This document shows, in pieces, positions 1 through 7,344 of a stretch of DNA of 8,538 nucleotides. This DNA comes from Nostoc cf. edaphicum LEGE 07299 (GTDB lineage: Bacteria > Cyanobacteriota > Cyanobacteriia > Cyanobacteriales > Nostocaceae). The stretch covers positions 1 to 8,538 of the forward strand of contig NZ_JADEXF010000095.1 of assembly GCF_015207245.1 (NCBI RefSeq), in the 5' to 3' direction. The first letter of the stretch is position 1. Each line of letters begins with the position of its first letter. The translations under genes and the position numbers were made by a program. The notes beneath the pieces were generated by a model. It did no database searches, had not been told where the DNA came from, and saw only the letters and a list, made by a program, of their open reading frames with translations.

Positions 1-53
1 GTTATCGCCTCTACACAAACCAATTCCGTCTGCGCGGATTAATAAAAACATTG

Positions 54-80
54 AAACCCGCTAATGCGGGTTTTGTTTGT
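54..80. terminator. Intrinsic terminator hairpin
   Basis: A perfect 8-bp stem, AAACCCGC / GCGGGTTT (54-61 and 66-73), encloses the tetraloop TAAT. On the plus strand it is followed by a T-rich tail (TGTTTGT). On the minus strand the hairpin is followed by CAATGTTTTTATT, so it could also end the minus-strand operon whose last stop codon is at 115. It may work in both directions. The first 50 bases of the window show no gene I can identify; a plus-strand frame ending at TAA 40-42 could be the last residues of an upstream gene, but this cannot be supported. Confidence 0.75.
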
Positions 81-114
81 ATAGCCATGTATTTTCTAAA
101 ACTATTAATTAAAA

Positions 115-642
115 TTAAGATTTTTGAATCTCCTCTTGTAAAACTTGAACTTGCTCAACAGATAATTCAGTAACTTGAGCAATTTGCTCTAAACTCATTC
201 CAATTCGCAACAAATTTAAAGCCAACTTTCTTCTTGTTTCGGCTTCGCCTTTAGCTTCACCTTCTTCTAGGATTTGTTGATAAATGACTGATTCGCGCAT
301 AATCTCACTCCTTAAAATCTTGCTAATTACATTTTTATCTAACACCAGACCTGCTAAAATTCCACTGGCAGCAGCTATATTTCTTTGTAGCTGGCGATCG
401 CTAATTGCTTCAACTGCTTTGGCTACTTCGGTTAATACCATTGTAGGATCGTTTGTCTGACTTAGCACGGCAAAGGGTAATAGACCTGGAATACTCAAAA
501 ACCTGTCTGTCGGTTGTTCCCACAGACGTATTACCTCAAACTGATGGTAAGTGTTGTTTAATTTAAAACTGTTTTCACTGACTAATTGTGAACTTGTCTT
601 TCTCAACAGGATATCCAGGAAGTATTTCTCCTGTTGAATCAA
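115..642 (-). pseudogene. 5'-truncated Rpn-family nuclease/transposase-like gene
   Basis: The frame encodes the C-terminal half of a cyanobacterial Rpn-type (PD-(D/E)XK) protein. The stretch TYHQFEVIRLWEQ closely matches TIHQYQVVRLWEQ of the complete paralogue at 7367-8179, and the match continues through an ILAGL segment and MRESVIYQ against MKESVIYQ. The protein then ends differently, with a Glu/Lys-rich helix and a short helical tail (LNLLRIGMSLEQIAQVTEL) common in this family instead of a DUF4351 tail. The N-terminal nuclease core, with its Asp and Glu-x-Gln residues, is absent. Recognisable similarity begins near position 612, about 155 codons before the stop, where about 270 residues are usual. 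The only upstream start is a TTG at 642 with no ribosome binding site, inside the 3' end of the preceding gene. I read it as a remnant rather than a working gene. A HIP1 octamer lies at 394-401. Confidence 0.75.
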
Positions 643-928
643 GCCAAGTATATTTAGTCAATACTAACGAGTAATGATATCGATTATATATACAAGATCT
701 GATTGCTTGCTCTTGGTTATAGGAATTTTTCAGATATTGATTAATACTATTTGTATCAAATTTCATTCGCTTGTAATAATTATAAGAAAGTATATCTCCT
801 TGGCAGCTTTTCACTACTTGAGCTAGTCTGTTGATATTTACCTGTGCATCACTTCTCATTGATGTTAATAAGAAAACCGAGCTAGTTACCACCAAAGTAA
901 TTAAGCTTCTCACTACGAATTTCATCAT
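575..928 (-). CDS. Small secreted protein, coupled to the kinase gene
   Basis: A 117-residue protein of no family I recognise. It opens with Lys3/Arg7 and a hydrophobic stretch (about residues 8-22), with a likely signal peptidase site after Ser-Asp-Ala28. The mature protein would be about 89 residues, rich in Tyr and Asn, with two cysteines (Cys42, Cys79) that could form one disulfide, as expected for an exported protein. Its ATG shares four bases (ATGA, 928-925) with the stop of the upstream kinase gene, and a GAGAGGGA ribosome site lies just upstream inside the kinase gene, so translational coupling is likely. A second ATG directly follows. The last 12 or so codons (613-578) lie over the nuclease remnant in another frame, so the natural C-terminus may have been replaced. 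The signal peptide and coupling are visible; any role with the kinase is inferred. Confidence 0.7.
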   Translation of the reverse strand: MMKFVVRSLITLVVTSSVFLLTSMRSDAQVNINRLAQVVKSCQGDILSYNYYKRMKFDTNSINQYLKNSYNQEQAIRSCIYNRYHYSLVLTKYTWLDSTGEILPGYPVEKDKFTISQ

Positions 929-2673
929 TGATTTCCCTCTCTTATTACTTGTTCTAATTCATCGGAAGCTTTAGGTATGGGATATGTAGATTCCCAAGGA
1001 TTAGGGATGTTAGCCCCATCATTATTTGTATCTACTGCATTATTTGGTAGTTTTGTTATAACTTGTTGCTTAGATGGTGGTTGCCGTTTATTTGAGGATG
1101 TTACAGTTATTTTTGGTTGCTCCTTAGTTTGCAAGTAAACTTGTTTAGCTTTTTCAAGGCTAATTTTTGTCTGTTGCTGTTTTTCGGCTTGTTGCCTTTT
1201 TTGTGTTATTAAAGCCCTTGCCCTTATATCAGCATTTAACTGCTCTCTTCTTTGCCTCATTTCTCTTTTTTCCCTTATCACAGCTTCTAACTGCTCTCTT
1301 TCTGTTCTAAGAGCAGCTTCTTTTCTAATAGCCGCTTGTCTTTCTTCCTCCGCTTTTAAAGCAGCTTGAAGTTTTTGTTTTTCTATCTCCTCTATTTGAG
1401 CTTGTTCGGTTTCTACTTTGTCAGATGTAGGTAAAGTTGAAGGACTTATTGTAGGTTGAGATTTAACAGTTAATGGGATTTCAGGAATTTGGGTAACTGG
1501 ACTAGGAATAGCTACCGGAACATTTTCTACAGGAGAAGCAGAAACCGGATTTTTGGTGTTTGGTTGATTAATAGCCGCAATAACAACAGCAAAACATCCT
1601 AGTCCTAAACCAATGAGAACTTGCCAAATTTTTTGGCTTTGTTGAGTCTGGCTAGAAGACGCATTGACTGATTTTGCTCCACCGACTGAGACAGTAGCAA
1701 CAGAACTAGATGAGGCAGCAGATTTAGACCCATTGCTTGATTGAATTGCCGTTTGTGGCCATAGTATTCTAGGCGTTTGTAACGCTTTTTCAATTCCGTC
1801 CAATTTCTGCAAAATCACTTGCGTATTTTGAGGACGATGATTTGCAGTAGGAGCCATCAAATGGTCGATTAAATCTGCCAAAAGTGGAGAAAGATTGAGT
1901 GCAGATTTTCGCCAGTGCAACTCATTAGTCAGAGGGTCATAAATTTCTTTATCCTGGGGTTCCTTACCTGTGAGCAGAAAAATAAAAGTCCGTCCCAATG
2001 CAAAAAAGTCTGACTGCTGTACCGAATAACCGTTTTGTTGCTCTGGCGGTGAATAGCCTTGTGAAAAAATTCTGGTATGGGAATTTCCCGCCACAATGGT
2101 TGTCGTGACTTGTCGAACTGCACCAAAATCAATTAAGACAAGCTGCCCACTTGGTTGCAGCATGATATTCTGAGGCTTAATATCACGGTGAAAATATTTA
2201 TGAGCGTGTACTAAAGCGAGAATTTCTACAAGTTGTTTTAGCCAATTGAGAGCTTGAGCTTCAGAAAGACGTTGATAATTACGAAATTCCATCCACTGCT
2301 CTAAATTTACGCCTTCAATTTTCTCCATTGCTAAACAGTGCAATAGTACAGAGCTATTTTTAGGTAAAACAGTAAAATAACCATCTGGTTCTACCTTGGG
2401 AATACCCGCACTGTTTAGCTGACTCAAAACCTTTGCTTCCTGCTGAAACAGTTCAATGGCTTTGGAGTTCTTCTCAGTCAGCACTTTTAAAACTTTAGTT
2501 TTCCCACACTCGTCAACTTCAAAAGTATTACCAAAGCCACCTTGTCCTAGTTGTTTGATTACCCGATAGCGTCCTTGCAATAGTATTTCTGACCCACAGT
2601 TACGGCAAATAAGGTTGTTTGCATTCACTGCATCAACAGGTTTTGGACAATGGGGATTTATACAATAGGTCAT
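925..2673 (-). CDS. Membrane Ser/Thr protein kinase with N-terminal zinc ribbon
   Basis: A 582-residue Hanks-type kinase that phosphorylates Ser/Thr on partner proteins. In order: a four-cysteine ribbon (Cys4, Cys9, Cys23, Cys26); the kinase domain at about 36-292 with glycine loop LGQGGFG (42-48), ATP lysine Lys63, helix-C Glu79, catalytic HRDIKPQN (His162-Asn169, base Asp164), DFG at 182-184 and SPPE at 208-211; a Ser/Gln-rich linker; one membrane helix at about 349-368; a Pro-rich stretch to about 418; a highly charged coiled coil at about 421-518; and a polar tail. All catalytic residues are present, so it should be active. The kinase domain should face the cytoplasm and the coiled coil the periplasm. 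The N-terminal Cys motif recalls cyanobacterial SpkB-like kinases, but I do not assign the name. The ATG at 2673 fits the start of the Cys motif, although no clear Shine-Dalgarno precedes it. The gene overlaps the next gene by 4 bp. Confidence 0.9.
   Translation of the reverse strand: MTYCINPHCPKPVDAVNANNLICRNCGSEILLQGRYRVIKQLGQGGFGNTFEVDECGKTKVLKVLTEKNSKAIELFQQEAKVLSQLNSAGIPKVEPDGYFTVLPKNSSVLLHCLAMEKIEGVNLEQWMEFRNYQRLSEAQALNWLKQLVEILALVHAHKYFHRDIKPQNIMLQPSGQLVLIDFGAVRQVTTTIVAGNSHTRIFSQGYSPPEQQNGYSVQQSDFFALGRTFIFLLTGKEPQDKEIYDPLTNELHWRKSALNLSPLLADLIDHLMAPTANHRPQNTQVILQKLDGIEKALQTPRILWPQTAIQSSNGSKSAASSSSVATVSVGGAKSVNASSSQTQQSQKIWQVLIGLGLGCFAVVIAAINQPNTKNPVSASPVENVPVAIPSPVTQIPEIPLTVKSQPTISPSTLPTSDKVETEQAQIEEIEKQKLQAALKAEEERQAAIRKEAALRTEREQLEAVIREKREMRQRREQLNADIRARALITQKRQQAEKQQQTKISLEKAKQVYLQTKEQPKITVTSSNKRQPPSKQQVITKLPNNAVDTNNDGANIPNPWESTYPIPKASDELEQVIREGNQ
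1237..1300. repeat. Short direct repeat inside the kinase coiled coil
   Basis: The 13-mer TAACTGCTCTCTT occurs at 1237-1249 and 1288-1300, exactly 51 bases apart. It encodes REQL at kinase residues 459-462 and again at 476-479, within RTEREQLEAVIREK and MRQRREQLNADIRA. The 17-codon period suggests the charged coiled coil grew by internal duplication. Confidence 0.6.
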
Positions 2674-2784
2674 TACACAGAAGTAAATATCCTAAAGAGT
2701 CGATTTTTATTGATATCTAAACAGAGGGTTAAACCTATAAGGTTCTATTAATAGAGTTCCCTAAAATTTTGACGAAGTAACATA

Positions 2785-2894
2785 TATAGCAGTTACAACT
2801 TCAGTAGTAAATCTTATACACAATAAATTAGGGTTACAACAATTGTTGTAACCCTACAGATTGGCTATACTCAATCTGCTCGAAAATCGCTATA
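2785..2894. mobile_element. Candidate MITE-like element
   Basis: A 110-base segment begins TATAGCAGTT and ends AATCGCTATA, giving a 6-bp perfect terminal inverted repeat (TATAGC) with looser similarity beyond it. The 5-mer ACATA flanks it directly on both sides (2780-2784 and 2895-2899), as a target-site duplication would. The interior is dominated by two adjacent hairpins (2829-2856 and 2857-2878) and has no coding capacity. Short terminal repeats can arise by chance in AT-rich DNA, so this remains a candidate. Confidence 0.4.
2829..2856. repeat. 28-bp perfect palindrome
   Basis: The half-site TAGGGTTACAACAA is followed without a spacer by its exact reverse complement. A second stem-loop, CAGATTG-N8-CAATCTG (2857-2878), directly abuts it. 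No T-run follows, so it is not a typical intrinsic terminator. It may be a repetitive hairpin, part of a miniature element, or an operator for the divergent kinase and NIL genes. Confidence 0.85.
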
Positions 2895-3074
2895 ACATAA
2901 CAATTAACCTCATAACTGCCGAATTATGAGTAATTCTTCACATTTACTACATCTAGATTAATGGTTTGCCAAAGCAAATACTTTCTTGCTTGCCTGCGTG
3001 GGATAAGTGACGCTAGTGTTAAAAGAATTGTGCAAAGTAAAACCTCCATCCCAGAAGTCGAGTAGGAAGCTAGA

Positions 3075-3383
3075 ATGGCAATTCCAAATAAACAAGTAAA
3101 ATCTAATACTGATATTTTAGATAATAGACGCACCCAAACTCGCATCCAAGTTCGCATTCCTAAAGACTTGCATGAGGAACCAGTCATTTCACGACTGGTT
3201 TCTCACTATGGGGTCATAGTCATTATTGCTGATGCTCAGGTAAGCGCAAACGTGCCACAATATAGCTGCTTCGATCTGGAACTGCGAGGTACTGTTTCTC
3301 AGATTGAAAGCGCCCTAACTTACCTAGATGAACTGGATTTAGAAGTTTTGCACCAATCCAGCCCTGAAGAAGATGGTTGGTAA
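3075..3383 (+). CDS. NIL-domain protein
   Basis: A 102-residue cytosolic protein made almost wholly of one NIL domain, the small ferredoxin-like fold found at the C-terminus of methionine importer ATPases (MetN) and in some ferredoxins, where it is thought to bind a ligand. The domain runs from about residue 22 to 95: RIQVRIPKDLHEEPVISRLV, then a strand pair around YGVIVIIADAQV, then CFDLELRGTVSQIESALTYL. A variable polar N-terminus of about 20 residues precedes it and an acidic tail follows. TAGGAA lies 6 bases before the ATG, which supports this start. It stands alone on its strand and converges on the response regulator gene. Stand-alone NIL proteins are widespread in cyanobacteria, and I know of no defined function. 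The lack of an ATPase or iron-sulfur domain suggests a sensor or regulatory role, which is inference. Confidence 0.85.
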   Translation: MAIPNKQVKSNTDILDNRRTQTRIQVRIPKDLHEEPVISRLVSHYGVIVIIADAQVSANVPQYSCFDLELRGTVSQIESALTYLDELDLEVLHQSSPEEDGW

Positions 3384-3386
3384 TTA

Positions 3387-3444
3387 ATTTTCGATTTCGG
3401 ATTTTGGATTTTAGATTATCAATCCAAAATCCAAAATCTAAAAT
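3387..3444. terminator. Long hairpin between convergent genes (STRR-like)
   Basis: Two 24-base arms (3387-3410 and 3421-3444) pair with only two mismatches around a 10-base loop. The arms are built from a GGATTTT/AAAATCC-like heptamer motif typical of repeats in heterocystous cyanobacteria. It sits just after the NIL stop codon and just before the response regulator stop codon, so it could end or protect both transcripts. The AT-rich stem lacks a clear terminal T-run, so true terminator activity is uncertain. Confidence 0.6.
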
Positions 3445-3447
3445 TCA

Positions 3448-4125
3448 CTATGCCATTTGATTTTCAATCGCCCACCGCGCTAGTTCAGTGCGGTTATGGA
3501 GATTAGTTTTGCCCAACATGTTGGACACATGGCTTTCAACCGTACGCTGACTAACATTTAGTTCTTCAGCAATTTCCCGGTTAGCTAAACCCCTAGCGAC
3601 AAACTGGACTACTTTCAGTTCGGTTGGGGTTAATTGCACATCGAAGGGAACCTGGATACGGGAACCGTTTTCGCCTCCTTTAGCTTGGTGTTCTTTCCAA
3701 CGGATAGTTTGTTTCAGTGAGGATTCAACTTGCGCTACGAGTTCTTCTGGTTCAAAAGGTTTGACCATATAAACATCAGCACCTTTATTCAGACCCTTAA
3801 CTCGGTCTGCACTTTGTCCCTTAGCTGAAAGGAAAAGAACCGGAATCCAGCTGGTGCGTTCGTTTTGCCGGACTTGTTCCACAAAAGTATATCCGTCCAT
3901 TTCCGGCATCATCACGTCGCAGATAATCATGTCTGGAACATCTTGCTCTAAAATTTCCAGAGCTTCACGTCCATTTTCAGCGGTGATGACTTCGTATCCC
4001 CGGAATTCTAAGTAATCCTTCACCAGCAAGATGAGGTTAGGGTCATCATCAATCAATAGAAGTCGTTTGTGATCTTTCATGCTGGGCTCTTTCATAGCAG
4101 TGGCACTTGTCGCGCTTCGGTCCAT
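3448..4125 (-). CDS. NarL/FixJ-family response regulator
   Basis: A 225-residue two-component transcription factor. Numbered from the ATG at 4125, the receiver domain (about 20-137) has the acidic pocket Asp26-Asp28, phospho-acceptor Asp70 in ICDVMMPEMDG, Ser100 at the Thr/Ser position and Lys122 in VKPF. A linker leads to a LuxR-type helix-turn-helix (about 165-225), with LTPTELKVVQFVARGLANRE and the recognition-helix region SQRTVESHVSNMLGKT. All phosphorylation residues are present, so a partner histidine kinase should switch its DNA binding; none is encoded nearby. The start is unsettled: ATG 4125 has a weak upstream site, while ATG 4080 is preceded by GAAAGAG and would give 210 residues beginning just before the receiver. 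It is highly regular and looks like a conserved cyanobacterial regulator. Rre1/Ycf29 is one candidate, but I cannot confirm it from sequence alone. Confidence 0.9.
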   Translation of the reverse strand: MDRSATSATAMKEPSMKDHKRLLLIDDDPNLILLVKDYLEFRGYEVITAENGREALEILEQDVPDMIICDVMMPEMDGYTFVEQVRQNERTSWIPVLFLSAKGQSADRVKGLNKGADVYMVKPFEPEELVAQVESSLKQTIRWKEHQAKGGENGSRIQVPFDVQLTPTELKVVQFVARGLANREIAEELNVSQRTVESHVSNMLGKTNLHNRTELARWAIENQMA

Positions 4126-4548
4126 CAAAGTCTTGAATATTTATCCTCTATGGTGGGTTATTTCGAGATGTTGTCCTTTTTCCTACTTAACTCGCCTTTG
4201 CTGTCTCGAAACCTCAAAAATGCCGAGCACTTTCAAGAGACTAGTAGCTAGATAGCAAAAGTCCAGCAAGGATACGTATAGCAGTAGTATCTATAATGCG
4301 CTATTATATATCGCTTTGAAAGGGGCGGGGTAAAAAACACTGATTAAATAATAATCTTTCGGACTTACAAGTAAGTATTGGCTTAAAAGATGACCCAACC
4401 TCAAAACCAACCCGCACTTTCTTAAAGCTTACTGCTATACCATATCTTTTGGTTGTTAAGCCTCTATGAGGTGTTCACAAGAAACTAGGGAAGTTTCTGG
4501 CAAAAGATGGATTGAAAACGCATATTCTTCTACCACCTTATTGCCTAT
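4126..4548. other. Gene-free spacer with paired inverted repeats
   Basis: These 423 bases lie upstream of the response regulator and downstream of the ferredoxin pseudogene (both minus strand). I see no credible gene. The visible structure is an 11-bp inverted repeat 143 bases apart (4276-4286 and 4430-4440), a small dyad ACTTAC-AA-GTAAGT (4363-4376) and a G-rich patch GGGGCGGGG near 4322-4330. A minus-strand promoter for the response regulator must lie here, but no strong -35/-10 pair stands out. Confidence 0.5.
4276..4440. mobile_element. Candidate miniature element bounded by inverted repeats
   Basis: GTATAGCAGTA at 4276-4286 is exactly inverted as TACTGCTATAC at 4430-4440, enclosing a non-coding 165-base unit. 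The ends resemble the left end of the candidate at 2785 (TATAGCAGTT). No clear target-site duplication is visible, so this is weaker than a proven element. Confidence 0.3.
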
Positions 4549-4928
4549 TCAATGTTCTCGGATAATCCGCAGGATAACTTCCGGGTTTGCTTGGCGATAC
4601 CAGACACCATCAGGGTAAACCACCATTATGGGTCTAGAACCAGAAACACGCAAGCAGTTGGCTTTAGTTTTATAGACGCAAATAGAATGACTTTACTACG
4701 GCTCATCGAGTTTTAAATCTTTAAGTCGCTTTTTTAAGTAATCCCAGAATTCCAGACTAGCTCGTTTTGAGCAGCAATTGCCTGGTCAGCGCAAATAAAA
4801 ATGTCTCGCTGAATTTTTGCAAGTCCTAAACTTTCTACACAATTACTCAGGGTCTTATGTTCCAAAGATTGAGTTTTTTGGGGAATTTGATGGTTGGACT
4901 GGATCGCTGTCACTGTATTGTTACTCAT
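4549..4928 (-). pseudogene. Decayed (2Fe-2S) ferredoxin-like gene
   Basis: Reading from ATG 4928, which has GGGAG a few bases upstream, the first frame gives a polar leader and then VESLGLAKIQRDIFICADQ, the typical start of the thioredoxin-fold (2Fe-2S) ferredoxin family of cyanobacteria. The reading frame then shifts near 4780. A different frame continues the family with NCCSKRASLEFWDYLKKRLK and KDLKLDEP, hits TAG TAA at 4693-4698, and resumes in the same frame with CVYKTKANCLRVSGSRP and VVYPDGVWYRQANPEVILR, ending at TGA 4549. The cluster motif usually reads LRVC, but a serine replaces the cysteine here. The frameshift looks like a small deletion between ADQ and NCCSK, where family members have a few more residues. 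Three independent kinds of lesion make loss of function nearly certain. The first frame alone could yield a 64-residue peptide without the cluster. Confidence 0.85.
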
Positions 4929-4987
4929 CGAGCGGCTCCCTGATTACAGTTCTATAACAATTTGCAAGCTTTGCAAATAAAGTTGAC

Positions 4988-5055
4988 TGGAGAGTAGGGA
5001 ATGGGGAATAGGGAAGAATTTTCATAACTCTTAATTCTCCACTCCTTACTCTCTT
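4988..5055. repeat. STRR-like imperfect hairpin
   Basis: A left arm containing GAGAGTAGGGAATGGGGAAT and further GGGAA units faces a right arm, AATTCTCCACTCCTTACTCTCT, that pairs with it with about three mismatches around a long AT-rich loop. The degenerate GGGGAAT/AGGGAAT heptamers match the short tandemly repeated repetitive sequences known in heterocystous cyanobacteria. Confidence 0.6.
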
Positions 5056-5129
5056 CGTAACTTACAGAACAAAACCCGCAAGGTATAAATAATTAAGCAT
5101 TTATACTTAAGTACATCTATGACCTTCTA

Positions 5130-5145
5130 GTTCGGGAACCCGTAC
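5130..5145 (+). promoter_or_regulatory. K-box
   Basis: GTTCGGGAACCCGTAC matches the published cyanobacterial K-box consensus GTTCGG-NNAN-CCNNAC at every fixed position. In Synechocystis and Anabaena this element lies upstream of groESL-type genes and is linked to light-responsive, HrcA-independent induction. Here it lies 84 bases before the groES start and 39 bases before CIRCE. Confidence 0.8.
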
Positions 5146-5156
5146 TCAAGGCATTC

Positions 5157-5186
5157 TTGCCATTAGACGCCACTTTTCGGTAAATT
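5157..5186 (+). promoter_or_regulatory. Putative groESL promoter
   Basis: TTGCCA (5157-5162) and TAAATT (5181-5186) are spaced 18 bases apart and resemble a vegetative sigma-factor promoter with a poor -10 box. Transcription would begin within CIRCE, the usual arrangement for HrcA repression. Assignment rests on position and weak consensus match only. Confidence 0.4.
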
Positions 5187-5211
5187 AGCACTCAGGAGTT
5201 GAGAGTGCTAA
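5185..5211 (+). promoter_or_regulatory. CIRCE operator (HrcA site)
   Basis: TTAGCACTC-N9-GAGTGCTAA is a perfect match to the CIRCE consensus, the operator of the heat-shock repressor HrcA. It ends 18 bases before the groES start codon, so it lies in the 5' leader and would block transcription when HrcA is folded. HrcA folding depends on GroEL, which gives feedback control of this operon. Confidence 0.97.
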
Positions 5212-5229
5212 ACTCTGGAGAAAATAATT

Positions 5230-5541
5230 ATGGCAGCTTTATCTCTAAGCGTTTCTACAGTTAAACCTTTAGGCGATCGCGTTTTCGTAAAAGTGAACGC
5301 CTCTGAGGAAAAGACCGCAGGTGGTCTGTATTTGCCCGATACCGCCAAGGAAAAGCCCCAGGTAGGGGAAGTAGTGGCTCTTGGCCCTGGCAAGCGTAAT
5401 GACGACGGAAACCGTCAGGAATTGGAAATTAAAGTCGGCGATAAGGTGCTGTACTCTAAGTACGCTGGCACTGACATCAAGCTCGGCACCGAAGAATATG
5501 TACTGCTTTCTGAAAAAGATATTTTAGCAGTTGTTATCTAG
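5230..5541 (+). CDS. groES: Co-chaperonin GroES
   Basis: A 103-residue GroES/Cpn10, the usual length in cyanobacteria. Seven copies form the lid that closes the GroEL chamber so that a client protein can fold inside. The signature [12 protein letters not shown] (11-22) is followed by the mobile loop (about 23-40) with GGLYLP, whose Leu-Tyr-Leu corresponds to the hydrophobic IVL tripeptide that contacts GroEL. The body ends with the family strand [20 protein letters not shown] lies 9 bases before the ATG. A HIP1 octamer sits in the coding sequence at 5273-5280. It is the first gene of the groESL operon and is controlled by CIRCE and K-box upstream. Confidence 0.98.
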   Translation: MAALSLSVSTVKPLGDRVFVKVNASEEKTAGGLYLPDTAKEKPQVGEVVALGPGKRNDDGNRQELEIKVGDKVLYSKYAGTDIKLGTEEYVLLSEKDILAVVI

Positions 5542-5542
5542 T

Positions 5543-5610
5543 GGGGAGTGGGGAATAAGCAATAGGGAATGTCAAAGACAATGCCCAATGCCCAATACCC
5601 AATGCCCAAT
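5543..5610. repeat. STRR heptamer arrays between groES and groEL
   Basis: A G-rich half has GGGGAGT and GGGGAAT in tandem (5543-5556), then AGGGAAT. A C-rich half has four tandem heptamers ATGCCCA, ATGCCCA, ATACCCA, ATGCCCA (5581-5608). The two halves are partly complementary and could fold in the groESL mRNA. This is the STRR pattern of heterocystous cyanobacteria, not a CRISPR array. Confidence 0.8.
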
Positions 5611-5642
5611 TCAAAAAAAATTGACTTACTCCCGGAATTTAG

Positions 5643-7283
<1,641 letters not shown>

Positions 7284-7307
7284 TACTTTGTAGTTACATA
7301 ATTTGTA

Positions 7308-7344
7308 AAACAGCTGCTTTCCTTGTGGAGGCGGCTGTTTTTTT
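7308..7344 (+). terminator. groESL intrinsic terminator
   Basis: The arm AAACAGCTGCTTTCC (7308-7322) pairs with GGAGGCGGCTGTTT (7327-7340), with minor mismatch, around the loop TTGT, and runs into seven T residues (7338-7344). It starts 25 bases after the groEL stop codon. Confidence 0.9.

Larger units (their letters stand above)
2674..3074. other. Divergent intergenic region with several dyads
   Basis: This 401-base spacer separates the minus-strand kinase gene from the plus-strand NIL gene and must hold both promoters, but I see no convincing -35/-10 pair. It is rich in inverted repeats: AACCT-ATA-AGGTT (2732-2744), the 12-bp palindrome TCTATTAATAGA (2744-2755), a 28-bp palindrome (2829-2856), CAGATTG-N8-CAATCTG (2857-2878) and CTCATAA-N8-TTATGAG (2909-2930). 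The octamer GTTACAAC occurs at 2792-2799 and 2833-2840, and inverted at 2845-2852. No gene is supported here. Confidence 0.6.
4929..5229. promoter_or_regulatory. groESL control region
   Basis: This 301-base stretch between the divergent ferredoxin pseudogene and groES holds no gene. From left to right it contains a G-rich/C-rich repeat hairpin (4988-5055), an 8-bp inverted repeat GTATAAAT-N8-ATTTATAC (5083-5106), the K-box (5130-5145), a probable sigma-70-type promoter and the CIRCE operator (5185-5211). A second possible promoter, TTACAG-N16-TATAAA (5062-5089), overlaps the 5083 dyad. Confidence 0.7.

Noticed and set aside
1..42. Possible C-terminal end of an upstream plus-strand gene, stopping at TAA 40-42
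   Set aside because: Only 13 codons are visible, with no recognisable motif, and other frames are equally possible.
2924..3187. Minus-strand open frame of 87 codons across the start of the NIL gene
   Set aside because: It overlaps a well-supported gene on the other strand, has no recognisable motif, and its composition is that of a complement frame.
4069..4251. Plus-strand open frame of 60 codons opposite the response regulator start
   Set aside because: There is no ribosome site or family similarity, and it partly mirrors the conserved regulator gene.
4292..4297. TATAAT as a plus-strand promoter -10 box
   Set aside because: No matching -35 box is present at the right distance and no plus-strand gene lies downstream until groES.
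5581..5610. Tandem repeats resembling a CRISPR array
   Set aside because: The units are contiguous heptamers without spacers, typical of STRR sequences; no cas genes are present.
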